Source: Candidatus Gastranaerophilales bacterium
GTDB taxonomy: Bacteria; Cyanobacteriota; Vampirovibrionia; Gastranaerophilales; Gastranaerophilaceae
Assembly: GCA_944324845.1 (NCBI GenBank)
Contig: CALUXX010000002.1
Span: 331,599-395,598, forward strand
DNA: 64,000 nucleotides
Reading direction: 5' to 3'
Shown here: piece after piece, positions 32,475-41,092 of the stretch
Layout: the number at the start of each line of letters is the position of its first letter
How positions within the stretch are numbered: the stretch's first letter is position 1
Notes under the pieces: generated by a model
The model's input: only the letters and a program-made list of their open reading frames with translations
The model's database searches: none
Told to the model about the DNA's origin: nothing
Position numbers and translations under genes: made by a program

Positions 32475-34115
32475 TTATAAGACTTCCATTGGTTCAACGA
32501 CAAAATCTATTAGATATGTGCCGTTTTCATTCATGGCATTTTGTATTGCAGAGTCTGCGTCTTCAAGATTTGTAACCCGCTCTGCTTTAATCCCATAACT
32601 TTTTGCCAAAGTTACAAAATCAGGGTTAGAAATTTTTGTTTCAGAGTATCTGGAATCACATAATTTTTCTTGTAATTGTCTAACCATTCCGAGATATCCG
32701 TTATTTAAAATCATAATTTTAACATTCAAATCATAATCTTTGCATGTTGCAAGTTCGTGTAGTCCCATTTGAAATGAGCCATCACCAGTGATACAAACAA
32801 CAGATTTTGATTTGTCCGCAACAGCTGCTCCAATCGCTGCAGGAAATCCAAATCCCATTGTTCCGGCACCACCTGAAACATGGATTTTTCTGTTTTTGTA
32901 CAAATTCAAATTCTGAACTGCCCAAAGTTGGTGTTGTCCTACTTCTGATGTGAAAGTAATTTCTTTATCTTTTGTTAGTTCTTCTATTTTTTGAATTACT
33001 TCAAAAGAGTGTAATAAATTAGTTTTCCTTTTCCTAATAACATTATCGGATTTATAATTTTGAGCTTTTTTATTCCAAATTTCAAACGAACAAGTTTTTT
33101 TGTTTAATTCTAAATCTAAATTTATCAAAAATTCTTTAATATCAGCAATAACAAAATCTGAAGCTTGTACAAAATTTGAAATTTCTGATTCATTTATATC
33201 AACCTGCACAAGTTTTTGTGATAAATTTATATCTTTAAACAGGCAGGTAATTCTATCATTAAATCTTGCGCCTAATGAGATAATTAAGTCTGAATTTTTA
33301 ATAATTTCATTTGCTGCTTTATCTCCAAAAATTCCTATCATACCAAAGTAATTTTGATTATTTTTAGGAAATGTTCCAATTCCCATCATTGTAGAAACAA
33401 CAGGAATTGAATATTTGCTTGAAATATTTAACAATTCATCTTCGGCTTTTGAATGTTTTACTCCACCACCTGCGACTATTACAGGGCTTTTGGCATTTAG
33501 CAGCTTTTCCAAAATGTTTGATAAATCCGAATGTGCCTGAATTTTATTTTCTTGAAATTTATCAGTTATTGTCGAAATATTGAAAGGAGCCTTTTCTTGG
33601 AAAACGTCTTTAACAATATCAATTACAACAGGCCCTTTTTTGCCTGAATTAGCTATGAAAAATGCTTCATTAAAAACTTGTTGGATTTGTGATGGTGATG
33701 TAATTTGATAAACTTTTTTAGTGCAAGATTTCATCATATCGCAAATGTTTGCTTCTTGGAATGCGTTTTTACCGATTAAATTTTTGAATACTTGTCCTGT
33801 TATTACAACTAACGGAAAGCCATCTAAATAGGCGTTAACAATTCCTGTAATAGTATTTGTAGCTCCCGGTCCTGATGTTACAATAACAACTGCGCATTTG
33901 CCTGTCTCTCTGGCATAGCCTTCAGCTGCGTGAACGGCTGATTGTTCGTGTCTTGTTAAAATATGTTTTATGTCAGATTGTCCGTATAATTCATTATATA
34001 AATCTAATACAATTCCTCCAGGGTAGCCAAAAATAGTATCAACACCTAATTCCTTAAGTGTTTCAAAAATAATCTTAGAACCTTTTTCAAGTTTTAAATT
34101 ATTTTCAATTAGCAT
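32475..34115 (-). CDS. ilvB: Acetolactate synthase large subunit, biosynthetic
   Basis: A 546-residue ThDP enzyme. The catalytic Glu is in TRHEQSAVHAAEGYAR, the ThDP motif is GDGSFQMGLHELATC with NNGYLGMVRQ, and the FAD-binding middle domain is present. It makes acetolactate or acetohydroxybutyrate, the first common step of branched-chain amino acid synthesis. No ilvN regulatory subunit lies next to it, so it may be encoded elsewhere or the enzyme may work alone. Confidence 0.93.
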   Translation of the reverse strand: MLIENNLKLEKGSKIIFETLKELGVDTIFGYPGGIVLDLYNELYGQSDIKHILTRHEQSAVHAAEGYARETGKCAVVIVTSGPGATNTITGIVNAYLDGFPLVVITGQVFKNLIGKNAFQEANICDMMKSCTKKVYQITSPSQIQQVFNEAFFIANSGKKGPVVIDIVKDVFQEKAPFNISTITDKFQENKIQAHSDLSNILEKLLNAKSPVIVAGGGVKHSKAEDELLNISSKYSIPVVSTMMGIGTFPKNNQNYFGMIGIFGDKAANEIIKNSDLIISLGARFNDRITCLFKDINLSQKLVQVDINESEISNFVQASDFVIADIKEFLINLDLELNKKTCSFEIWNKKAQNYKSDNVIRKRKTNLLHSFEVIQKIEELTKDKEITFTSEVGQHQLWAVQNLNLYKNRKIHVSGGAGTMGFGFPAAIGAAVADKSKSVVCITGDGSFQMGLHELATCKDYDLNVKIMILNNGYLGMVRQLQEKLCDSRYSETKISNPDFVTLAKSYGIKAERVTNLEDADSAIQNAMNENGTYLIDFVVEPMEVL

Positions 34116-34184
34116 GAAATATATCCCCTTATCTGACTTATTCTATAATATCATAGATAAAATTATTAGGCAAAAATATTACTA

Positions 34185-34230
34185 AAGGCATAATGGCGCA
34201 AGATTATTCAATCTTGCGCCATTATGCCTT
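34185..34230. terminator. Long perfect hairpin (21-bp stem), probable terminator
   Basis: Two 21-base arms (34185-34205 and 34210-34230), starting AAGGCATAATGGCGCAAG, pair exactly around the loop ATTC. It lies after the stop of the minus-strand gene at 34255 and before the upstream region of ilvB. T runs on either side are short, so termination is probable but not certain. The stem is longer and GC-richer than others in this window. Confidence 0.6.
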
Positions 34231-34254
34231 AATTATTTTTATAAATATAATTGA

Positions 34255-34566
34255 CTATTTACCAATCAAAGTGTTCCAAGCATCTTTTTTCTTTTGAAGT
34301 TCTTCTTGTCTTGCCTTTTGTCTTGCTTCTGCGTCTTTTTTAGCTTGTTCTCTTTGCTTTTGGTATTCTAACTTTTTCTTTTCTGCAGCTTCTTGTCTTG
34401 CTTTTTGTCTTGCTTCTGCATCTTTTTGAGCTTGAGTCATAGCTGCTTCTTTTTTACTTACGGTATCTGCTGCGTTATTTAATGCGTCTGATAATGGTCC
34501 TGCGTATGCTGCCATTCCGATACCTACAACCATTAATGCCATTGCTGAAACTAATAATTTTTTCAT
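34255..34566 (-). CDS. Small exported coiled-coil protein with internal repeats
   Basis: A 103-residue protein with a signal peptide (LLVSAMALMVVGIGMAAYA). The mature part is nearly all Ala, Lys, Glu, Gln and Arg and forms one long helix; DAEARQKARQE occurs twice, 33 residues apart, showing an internal duplication. It ends DAWNTLIGK. The function is unknown; such proteins can be periplasmic spacers. An AAGGGG site precedes the ATG. It lies below another exported coiled-coil gene. Confidence 0.7.
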   Translation of the reverse strand: MKKLLVSAMALMVVGIGMAAYAGPLSDALNNAADTVSKKEAAMTQAQKDAEARQKARQEAAEKKKLEYQKQREQAKKDAEARQKARQEELQKKKDAWNTLIGK

Positions 34567-34607
34567 TGTAATTCCCCTTTCTTAACCTTGTAAACCTACA
34601 AATTTGT

Positions 34608-34952
34608 TTATTTTTCTAACCTTTCTAATGTTTTTTGCCTTTCTTCTAACTTTCTTTCAAGATATTTGATTTCGTTTTCTTTTTTCTTCTTTTCCAGTTC
34701 TTGTTTTCGAATTTTTTCTTTTGTTTTTACTATATCTTTAGAACGCATGCGCTTAGGTTTTTGTTCATTTTTTTGAAAAACTTCTTTAAATTTTGTGATA
34801 ATTGCTGATGGAGGTTGTTTATCTACATCGGCTTCTGACTTTTCTATAGTAGAATTTTCAGCGGTCGATTTTATTACCTCTGCTGCTATCGTTATTGTTG
34901 TTTGTGAAATTATTAACCCCGCAAATATTATATAAATAATAAGTTTCTGCAT
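34608..34952 (-). CDS. Small exported charged coiled-coil protein
   Basis: A 114-residue protein beginning with a hydrophobic export segment (LIIYIIFAGLIISQTTITIAA) and ending in a strongly charged helix (KEKIRKQELEKKKKENEIKY). No domain is recognised. It follows rph by about 20 bases and precedes the related exported protein at 34255, so it may be part of the rph transcript. No strong ribosome site is seen before the ATG. Confidence 0.6.
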   Translation of the reverse strand: MQKLIIYIIFAGLIISQTTITIAAEVIKSTAENSTIEKSEADVDKQPPSAIITKFKEVFQKNEQKPKRMRSKDIVKTKEKIRKQELEKKKKENEIKYLERKLEERQKTLERLEK

Positions 34953-34973
34953 ATAAGGATGATACTCTAAATT

Positions 34974-35669
34974 TTAGTATTTTTCAATAATTTCATTTAT
35001 TCCTTTTTTTGCGAGATTAAAGATTTCCAACAATTTGTCATATTCATAAGGTTCGCCTTCAGCAGTGGTTTGGAATTCTATTATTTTACCGCTTTTTGTT
35101 AGGACAACATTAGAATCAACTTGAGCATGTGAATCTTCTTCATAGTTTAGGTCTAATCTGACTTCACCTTCTACAATTCCTGCTGAAATTGCACCTATCG
35201 GTTCAATAATAGGGTTTTCTTTTAATGTTCCATCAGCCAGTAGTTTTTCGATAGCATCTGATAAAGCTACAAAACCTCCACAAATGCTTGCTGTTCTTGT
35301 GCCTCCGTCTGCTTGTATAACGTCTGCATCTATGGTTATTGTTATATCAGGCATTTTTTCTAAATCTACACATGCTCTAAGACTTCTGCCGATTAATCTT
35401 TGAATTTCTTGGGTTCGTCCTGAAATTTTAGTTCTTTCTCTTTGGCATCTTGTAGATGTTGAAGATGGTAATAGAGAATATTCTGCGGTCAACCATCCTC
35501 TTGGATCGTCTTTTGACATCCATTTCGGTTTGCCGACTTCTACAGAGGCTGTAGTTATAACTTTTGTATCGCCAAATTCAACAAGTACAGAACCTAGTGC
35601 GTGTTTTGTATAATTTCTTGTGAATTTTACTTCTCTTGTTTGATCATTTGCTCTGTTTTCAATTCTCAT
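34974..35669 (-). CDS. rph: Ribonuclease PH
   Basis: A 231-residue phosphorolytic exoribonuclease: LGSVLVEFGDTKVITTASVE, GWLTAEYSLLPSSTSTR, EIQRLIGRSLRA and DADVIQADGGTRTASICG are the family blocks including the phosphate-binding arginines. It trims tRNA 3' ends using phosphate. It is slightly shorter than the E. coli protein (238) at the C terminus. AGGAG precedes its ATG. Confidence 0.95.
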   Translation of the reverse strand: MRIENRANDQTREVKFTRNYTKHALGSVLVEFGDTKVITTASVEVGKPKWMSKDDPRGWLTAEYSLLPSSTSTRCQRERTKISGRTQEIQRLIGRSLRACVDLEKMPDITITIDADVIQADGGTRTASICGGFVALSDAIEKLLADGTLKENPIIEPIGAISAGIVEGEVRLDLNYEEDSHAQVDSNVVLTKSGKIIEFQTTAEGEPYEYDKLLEIFNLAKKGINEIIEKY

Positions 35670-35688
35670 AAATATTCTCCTTATGTTA

Positions 35689-35928
35689 TTATAAAGTTTG
35701 TGATTTTTTGTTCATATCGTAATCCCAAATGTATATTTGACCACAATATTTGCATACGGCATGGTCGTTCATAAATTGTAAGTCCGGGACAAAAACATAA
35801 CCATCAACTGATATTTCAAGTTCCCCTTTTGAGTTATATCGTCTTTCAAAGGTTTTACTTCCCTCATAATCAGGCGAAATCATTAATTCAAAATTATCTA
35901 CACTTTTGCAGTTTTTACAAATAAACAC
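35689..35928 (-). CDS. Small zinc-ribbon-like protein
   Basis: A 79-residue protein with two CxxC pairs, CKNC near the N terminus and CKYC near the C terminus, spaced as a four-cysteine zinc site with a beta-rich centre. No named family comes to mind. It sits between a multi-pass membrane protein gene (5 bases upstream) and rph (about 20 bases downstream), so the three are probably co-transcribed. The role is unknown. Confidence 0.65.
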   Translation of the reverse strand: MFICKNCKSVDNFELMISPDYEGSKTFERRYNSKGELEISVDGYVFVPDLQFMNDHAVCKYCGQIYIWDYDMNKKSQTL

Positions 35929-35933
35929 GAAAA

Positions 35934-36875
35934 TTATTCCTTTTCAGAAGTTCTTTTTCTTGAATTCCTTTTGTTTTGAGATGGTTTGTCTGTATTTTTA
36001 CCATCTTTTATCTCTGCCAAATTCATATACCAAAGACTCCAGCAAATACTTCTTATTGGTAACGTTAATCCGGCAACAACAAATGATAGAGCAGAAGTTA
36101 ATATTGTATGCGAAATCATTGTTGGCATAATCGCCGGTAAATTACAATATTCTAAAATTGCATTGATTTCTTCTAATGGTAGTAATGATGTGTATTCGTC
36201 TAAAATTGAACATATCCAGCTTGTAATATTTAGAAAATCAAAGATAACAACTACACCTTGTGTAATTATAAAGATTGAGAAAAATGTTAGAATAACCAAT
36301 AAAACAAGTGTTCTAAGCCAATTTCCTTTAACAAGCAAGAAACTTCTTTTGAAAATTTCGCTAAGATTTAAGTCAGGTTCAAATGTGAAAACTTGATAAA
36401 TAAGAATTAAATAAATCCAAACAATAAATCCCGGTACAATAAAAAATATTGTCGAACCAACTGAAGATAATGCACAAACTACAAGCAAAAATAATACATA
36501 AGAAAAAGTTCTTCTTGTTGCAACTTCATTATGTGATTGAAAATCATAAACTTTACCTGTAGTAACAGCACCTTCAGTCATTGAGTTTAGCGCAACATAA
36601 GCGACCATATAATTCCAAAACGCTTTTGTGAAAATTAATAATCCGGGTACTGCTAATAAAATTACATAGACTAATGCCATTGTTATACTATCTGTTTTTT
36701 CAACAACAGTATTCATAAGACTTAAGGATAGTCCAAGAGCCAATGCTAAACCTATAATTTGTCCAAAGACAGGGAAAAGCATGTAAAGAAAAAATTTGTC
36801 TATATTACTAAAATAAATTTTTAACCCTTCAAATAAAATAAACCATACGCTATTCTTAAGTTTATATTTAGACAT
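35934..36875 (-). CDS. Multi-pass membrane protein of unknown function
   Basis: A 313-residue protein with about six hydrophobic segments (for example MALVYVILLAVPGLLIFTK, VLFLLVVCALSSVGSTIFF, FIVWIYLILIYQVFTF, TLVLLVILTFFSIFIITQG) and a basic tail (NKRNSRKRTSEKE). The layout resembles integral membrane proteins of the DUF975/glycerophosphodiester phosphodiesterase membrane-domain type, but I cannot assign it. It heads the run leading to rph. Confidence 0.65.
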   Translation of the reverse strand: MSKYKLKNSVWFILFEGLKIYFSNIDKFFLYMLFPVFGQIIGLALALGLSLSLMNTVVEKTDSITMALVYVILLAVPGLLIFTKAFWNYMVAYVALNSMTEGAVTTGKVYDFQSHNEVATRRTFSYVLFLLVVCALSSVGSTIFFIVPGFIVWIYLILIYQVFTFEPDLNLSEIFKRSFLLVKGNWLRTLVLLVILTFFSIFIITQGVVVIFDFLNITSWICSILDEYTSLLPLEEINAILEYCNLPAIMPTMISHTILTSALSFVVAGLTLPIRSICWSLWYMNLAEIKDGKNTDKPSQNKRNSRKRTSEKE

Positions 36876-36930
36876 TCTCGCTCCTTTTATATTATAATTG
36901 ATTTTAATACAAATATGAGAAGATTAAAAT

Positions 36931-37557
36931 ATGACCAATGATGTAGATTTAATAAAAAGTTTAACAAAACAAGACTATGAGAATAATAAGGTAAACCTTC
37001 ATATTCATTCGGTATTTTCTGACGGTAAATCAACAGTTGAAAGTATTGTAAATCAAGCAAAAGCAAAAGGATATAAAGCATTTGCAATAACTGATCATAA
37101 TACGATTCAAGCTCACATAGAAAACCCTAATTTAGGAATAATTACGGGTGTAGAATTTGATGTATGGTATAAATATATTTTTCTTCACCTTCTAGCTTAC
37201 GGTATTGATGTTAATTCTAAAGGAATGCAAAAATTTTACGCGAAAGATAAACGAGGTACAGAAATGGACATTGTTAGATTTTTTGCAAAAAGAAATATAG
37301 AAGAATTAATCTCTGAAATTCATAAAGCAGGTGGTATTGCTGTTTTAGCTCATCCTGCTTGTTGTTGGGCTTTAAATATGGAAGATTTTATAAAAGATTT
37401 AGTAGATATAGGATTAGATGGAATAGAGGTTTATTATCCTTATCCAAGATGGCGAAAGTATATAAAATTTTCTAATCCTGATGATTTGGAAAAAATCGCT
37501 GATAAATATAATTTAATAAAAACAGGTGGAACTGATTTCCACGGAGAAATATTATAA
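36931..37557 (+). CDS. PHP-domain phosphoesterase
   Basis: A 208-residue PHP domain: NLHIHSVFSDGKSTVE (motif 1), AITDHNTI (motif 2), GVEFD (metal ligand), AVLAHPAC (motif 3) and GGTDFHG (motif 4). It belongs with small PHP proteins such as 3',5'-nucleotide or 5'-3' exonuclease types (RNase AM/YciV group), though shorter than E. coli RNase AM (293). It likely hydrolyses nucleotides or RNA ends with two or three metal ions. A terminator follows the stop. Confidence 0.88.
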   Translation: MTNDVDLIKSLTKQDYENNKVNLHIHSVFSDGKSTVESIVNQAKAKGYKAFAITDHNTIQAHIENPNLGIITGVEFDVWYKYIFLHLLAYGIDVNSKGMQKFYAKDKRGTEMDIVRFFAKRNIEELISEIHKAGGIAVLAHPACCWALNMEDFIKDLVDIGLDGIEVYYPYPRWRKYIKFSNPDDLEKIADKYNLIKTGGTDFHGEIL

Positions 37558-37590
37558 AAAAATTCCGAGAATATTTCTCGGAATTTTTTT
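37556..37590. terminator. Bidirectional terminator after the PHP gene
   Basis: AATTCCGAGAA and TTCTCGGAATT form a perfect 11-bp stem with a TAT loop, flanked by seven A on one side and seven T on the other. It serves the PHP gene and the convergent gene at 37617. Confidence 0.88.
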
Positions 37591-37616
37591 ATGTTCATTT
37601 TTATATGATTATATTT

Positions 37617-38093
37617 TTAATCTCCAAATCTCCAAGTATGGTGACGGTGTTGTACGTGGTGTAGATATTCACCTTTACATACAAAATTATAAATTTCAGC
37701 CGCAGGAGAATCCATATTATCAGTAATGTTTAGAAGTTTTTCATTAACTTTTGGAAATTCAGCAACCGCAAAACCTTCCGCATCATAAGCAAAATAAGAA
37801 AGTCTTGTTGCAGTTCTGCTACTGCAATCAAGAACTACTTTAGCTCTTGAACTCCAAATGTCTTTACCAAACATTCTTTCAATAGGTTGCTCGTCAGCAA
37901 TGTATTTAGTCCAAAGAGTATAAACATCACCACTGCCTTCTCCGGTGTAAAAATTTGATTGAGTTGTGCTTCTGATACTATCAGCATCTACGTAGTTTCC
38001 CTGCCCTACAAGAACCCAATGATAAGCATTTGCAGGTAATATTGAGAAAACGATTAATGCGAATAAGCATAACAAAGGAAAAACCTTTTTCAT
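37617..38093 (-). CDS. Exported protein resembling surface-adhesin protein E domain
   Basis: A 158-residue protein with a signal peptide (VFPLLCLFALIVFSILPANA). The mature part fits the pattern of the Adhesin_E domain: YHWVLVGQGNYVDADSI, VYTLWTKYIAD, VLDCSSRTATRLSYFAYD, then a second cysteine near the end (NFVCKG) that may pair with the first. The tail is His-rich (HHVQHRHH). The assignment is by pattern and is moderate. AGGTTT-type ribosome site is weak. It is convergent with the PHP gene. Confidence 0.6.
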   Translation of the reverse strand: MKKVFPLLCLFALIVFSILPANAYHWVLVGQGNYVDADSIRSTTQSNFYTGEGSGDVYTLWTKYIADEQPIERMFGKDIWSSRAKVVLDCSSRTATRLSYFAYDAEGFAVAEFPKVNEKLLNITDNMDSPAAEIYNFVCKGEYLHHVQHRHHTWRFGD

Positions 38094-38302
38094 AATATAA
38101 ACCTTTCTAATTGTGTTAAAAAAAGTAAATCACGGTCAAATATTATCATATTTTAGATCTTATTGCAATCGAAAAAGGCGGAGTTACACCTTTTGGAGGA
38201 TAAGCACAGCGTTAAGTTATGTAACCTTTATACCTTATATCTAGCAAAATTTTTTAATAGCAGGTATTATAATAAATGTAATTTTAAAAAAGGTTAAATA
38301 TA

Positions 38303-40708
38303 ATGAAAGTAGAACATACCCCAAGTTTGTATTTTAAGGTTTTACCTCAAAATAATTCACAGGCTACATCCAGCCCAATCAAAAGTGAAAATGATGTTCA
38401 AATGAAATTATCAGGTTCAGAAATCCCGTTTTGTGCAATTCATGGGATTAAGCCGATAAAAAATGTTTTAGATAAAAAAATTCAGATTTTGCAAAAAATA
38501 GAAAACATGCTATCTGAAAGACAAAAGTATTCTCACGAAGTTGTATTTAAAGAAGTTAGAGAAAAACATGATAAAGATATTAAAAGATTAGTTCAAAAAT
38601 TAGTTTTGAAGGATTATACCAAAAGTGAATTGCTTAACGAGATGGATCAATATACATCAAATTCTTCAGGGCAAATGAAAGATTTTACTACAGTTTTTCT
38701 ATATCGACATATAGACGAGTTCGCTGCAAAAGTTCAAAAGATTGGGGAAGAAGTTGAGCAGTTAACCCAGAAACGCAAATCTGCTGATACAACAAATTAT
38801 GAACTTCTTAGCAAATTACATTCTACATTGATTAGAGATGATCTTAATTTAACTGCTGCCTATCGTGATTATTATGGCAAGTTGAATTCGATGACAAAAT
38901 TATCAGAAGTTCATAGAGTATATCCAAGGATAAATCTTCCGCCAAGTCCTAGTTATAATGCAGGTAAAAAGATAGTTAATACTTTCCCTAAGGATCTTTT
39001 CCTAAAATATGAAGAACTTATCCAGTCAGGTGCCAAAGATGAAGCAAATCAACTTCTTGAAGCTGCTTTTGATGGTATCGCAAAAGAAATTGCAAAAGAT
39101 TCAAAGGTAGATTTAGCCTTTTTAAGACAAAAGTTATTTAAAGGTACTAAAAAAGCATTTTTAACGACTTATCACAATATAAAAAATACACATGGGTTTG
39201 CTTCTTATCCTGATCAAAAGAAGATAAAAAGACCTATTTTAAATCAATCAGATATTGATTTATTATCGATTGATTATGACAGATTTGTTATTCATGTATT
39301 AAAAGAGCAGTATTTGGCAGGAAAGAAACTTTCTGATATTCGATATGTAGAAGGTTCAAAAACAATCAACCCAAATAGTCTTTCTCCGGAATATAAATTT
39401 GAAAAACCTGATGAAAAAATAAAAGGTTTGTTAAAATTAGCAGAAGCAATAAGGCAGGAAGAAACTAATTACGACAAATTTACAGATGAACAATTCAGAG
39501 CAAGGTTAAAACATTTTTCAAATCATGAAATGTCGAATAGTGAAATATTGCTTGAACGCATAATTGATTTTGACGCTGCACATCTTGTTGAAGGTGACAG
39601 GCAGCCATTGATTAAATTTTTAAGAGTTTTGGATGATCTTTGTGATAATAAAATTACAATAAAAGAAGCTGAAGAAATTGTTCAAAAAGAAAATCTAAGA
39701 CCTGTTGGTACAGATTTGATTAACGCAGCAGAAAAGGAAAAAAATATACAATTATTGAAAGAAGAACAAAAGCGAATAAACGAGTTTAACAGTTATTGCA
39801 GGAAATATGATAATGCAATAGATAGTTTATTCAGAGAAAATCTTGAAGAAGCTGCGACATTATGTATTTCATACAAACCAAAATCTTTGGAAGAATCAAG
39901 AGAAATAAGCGATAATATAATAAAAATTATTACAGAAAGTATCAAAGATGGTAAAATAACAGAACCTGAAAAGCTTGATAAAACCATAAAAAACATGAAT
40001 GAATTTTACCATTATAAGACATATTATCCAAATGAGCCGTTGTTGGATAAAGCTATTAAATTCGCGACAAATCCTGATGGTACGGTTAATCATGCAAAAG
40101 CAGGTCAATATTTGACATGTTCTGATTTAGTGGAAAAATATCCATCAAGTTCCGGATATTTTTCAAGTACGGATAGTAATGTATTTACAACAATAATGCA
40201 AAAGTCTTCAAATAGAGAAGAAGCTGTTTTAAATCTTATCAAATTTGAAGATTATAATATGTTGGGCGAAAAGGAAAAAATAAAGATTTCAACTATATTA
40301 AATCATTTTGATATTGAGTCAGATAGTGGAAAGTCAATTATTGAATCAATTATAGAAAATATATATATTAATAAACCAACTTATATAAAAACTTCATTGA
40401 ATAAAGACAATTCAATTTTTGTAGATTCCGTAATGTCAGAATCTGCGAAAAAAGCAATAATAGAAGATAAACCATTCCCAGCTTGTATAAAGTATTTCGA
40501 AGCTTTTGAAAAATCTTTAACTCGAGTAGGTCAATCAAAAGAAGAAGACGGAATACAAGTAATAGGTTCAAATAATAAGACACTAAGGAAATTGTATAAA
40601 CAAGAAGTAAAAATTTCTATGGATGAACGTTTATATTCATCTCAAGGAAATTATGTGTTTGATGTTTATAAACCGGGACTTCACAAGTTAAAAAATACAA
40701 AAGCATAA
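38303..40708 (+). CDS. Large helical protein of unknown function, 801 aa
   Basis: A long soluble protein with no recognised domain, signal peptide or membrane segment. It is strongly helical with coiled-coil stretches (LDKKIQILQKIENMLSERQK, EEVEQLTQKRKSADTTNYE). The first 40 residues are Ser/Asn/Gln-rich. It contains no cysteine pairs of note and no nucleotide-binding motif that I can see. A GGTTAAATATA context precedes the ATG and gives weak ribosome-site support. It is a single plus-strand gene convergent with the small membrane protein at 40716. Probably specific to this lineage. Confidence 0.7.
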   Translation: MKVEHTPSLYFKVLPQNNSQATSSPIKSENDVQMKLSGSEIPFCAIHGIKPIKNVLDKKIQILQKIENMLSERQKYSHEVVFKEVREKHDKDIKRLVQKLVLKDYTKSELLNEMDQYTSNSSGQMKDFTTVFLYRHIDEFAAKVQKIGEEVEQLTQKRKSADTTNYELLSKLHSTLIRDDLNLTAAYRDYYGKLNSMTKLSEVHRVYPRINLPPSPSYNAGKKIVNTFPKDLFLKYEELIQSGAKDEANQLLEAAFDGIAKEIAKDSKVDLAFLRQKLFKGTKKAFLTTYHNIKNTHGFASYPDQKKIKRPILNQSDIDLLSIDYDRFVIHVLKEQYLAGKKLSDIRYVEGSKTINPNSLSPEYKFEKPDEKIKGLLKLAEAIRQEETNYDKFTDEQFRARLKHFSNHEMSNSEILLERIIDFDAAHLVEGDRQPLIKFLRVLDDLCDNKITIKEAEEIVQKENLRPVGTDLINAAEKEKNIQLLKEEQKRINEFNSYCRKYDNAIDSLFRENLEEAATLCISYKPKSLEESREISDNIIKIITESIKDGKITEPEKLDKTIKNMNEFYHYKTYYPNEPLLDKAIKFATNPDGTVNHAKAGQYLTCSDLVEKYPSSSGYFSSTDSNVFTTIMQKSSNREEAVLNLIKFEDYNMLGEKEKIKISTILNHFDIESDSGKSIIESIIENIYINKPTYIKTSLNKDNSIFVDSVMSESAKKAIIEDKPFPACIKYFEAFEKSLTRVGQSKEEDGIQVIGSNNKTLRKLYKQEVKISMDERLYSSQGNYVFDVYKPGLHKLKNTKA

Positions 40709-40715
40709 ATCTTAA

Positions 40716-41042
40716 TTATGATTTTGTCGCATCTTTTATTATATAAGGTCTAACAAAAGCCCAAGTTCCGTAGAAAGATGTTAAAGCACCTAAAATACCT
40801 AACGGTTTAGATAGTTTTGGATGTTTAGATAATAAACTTCCCAACGTTAAAAGTGTTGTGCCTGTCATAATCCCAAGATAACCTTTAAAAATTGTTCTTG
40901 GAACAACCAAAGTGTCATTCATATCAGCAGAGTTTTTAACTTTTGTTTGAAAATTGTCAAGAAAACTTTTTTTTGTAGGTGAACTATTTGGGGTTTGAGC
41001 TGCTGAAAATGTGTAATTTGATTGAATTTTATTGACCTGCAT
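40716..41042 (-). CDS. Small membrane protein of unknown function
   Basis: A 108-residue protein with two hydrophobic segments at about residues 50-66 and 76-98 (GYLGIMTGTTLLTLGSLL and LGILGALTSFYGTWAFV). The first 30 residues are polar and Ser/Asn-rich. It may be a small distant member of the membrane family at 22636/23201/61307/61890, but the signature block is not clear. A GGAGG site precedes the ATG. It stands alone between convergent and divergent neighbours. Confidence 0.6.
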   Translation of the reverse strand: MQVNKIQSNYTFSAAQTPNSSPTKKSFLDNFQTKVKNSADMNDTLVVPRTIFKGYLGIMTGTTLLTLGSLLSKHPKLSKPLGILGALTSFYGTWAFVRPYIIKDATKS

Positions 41043-41092
41043 AATTTAACTTTCCTCCTTGGAATATTAAAACACAGACAAAAAATTTTTTG

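Noticed and set aside
37526..37726. A 66-codon plus-strand frame across the PHP terminator
   Set aside because: It runs through the bidirectional terminator and opposite the adhesin-like gene, with no ribosome site.
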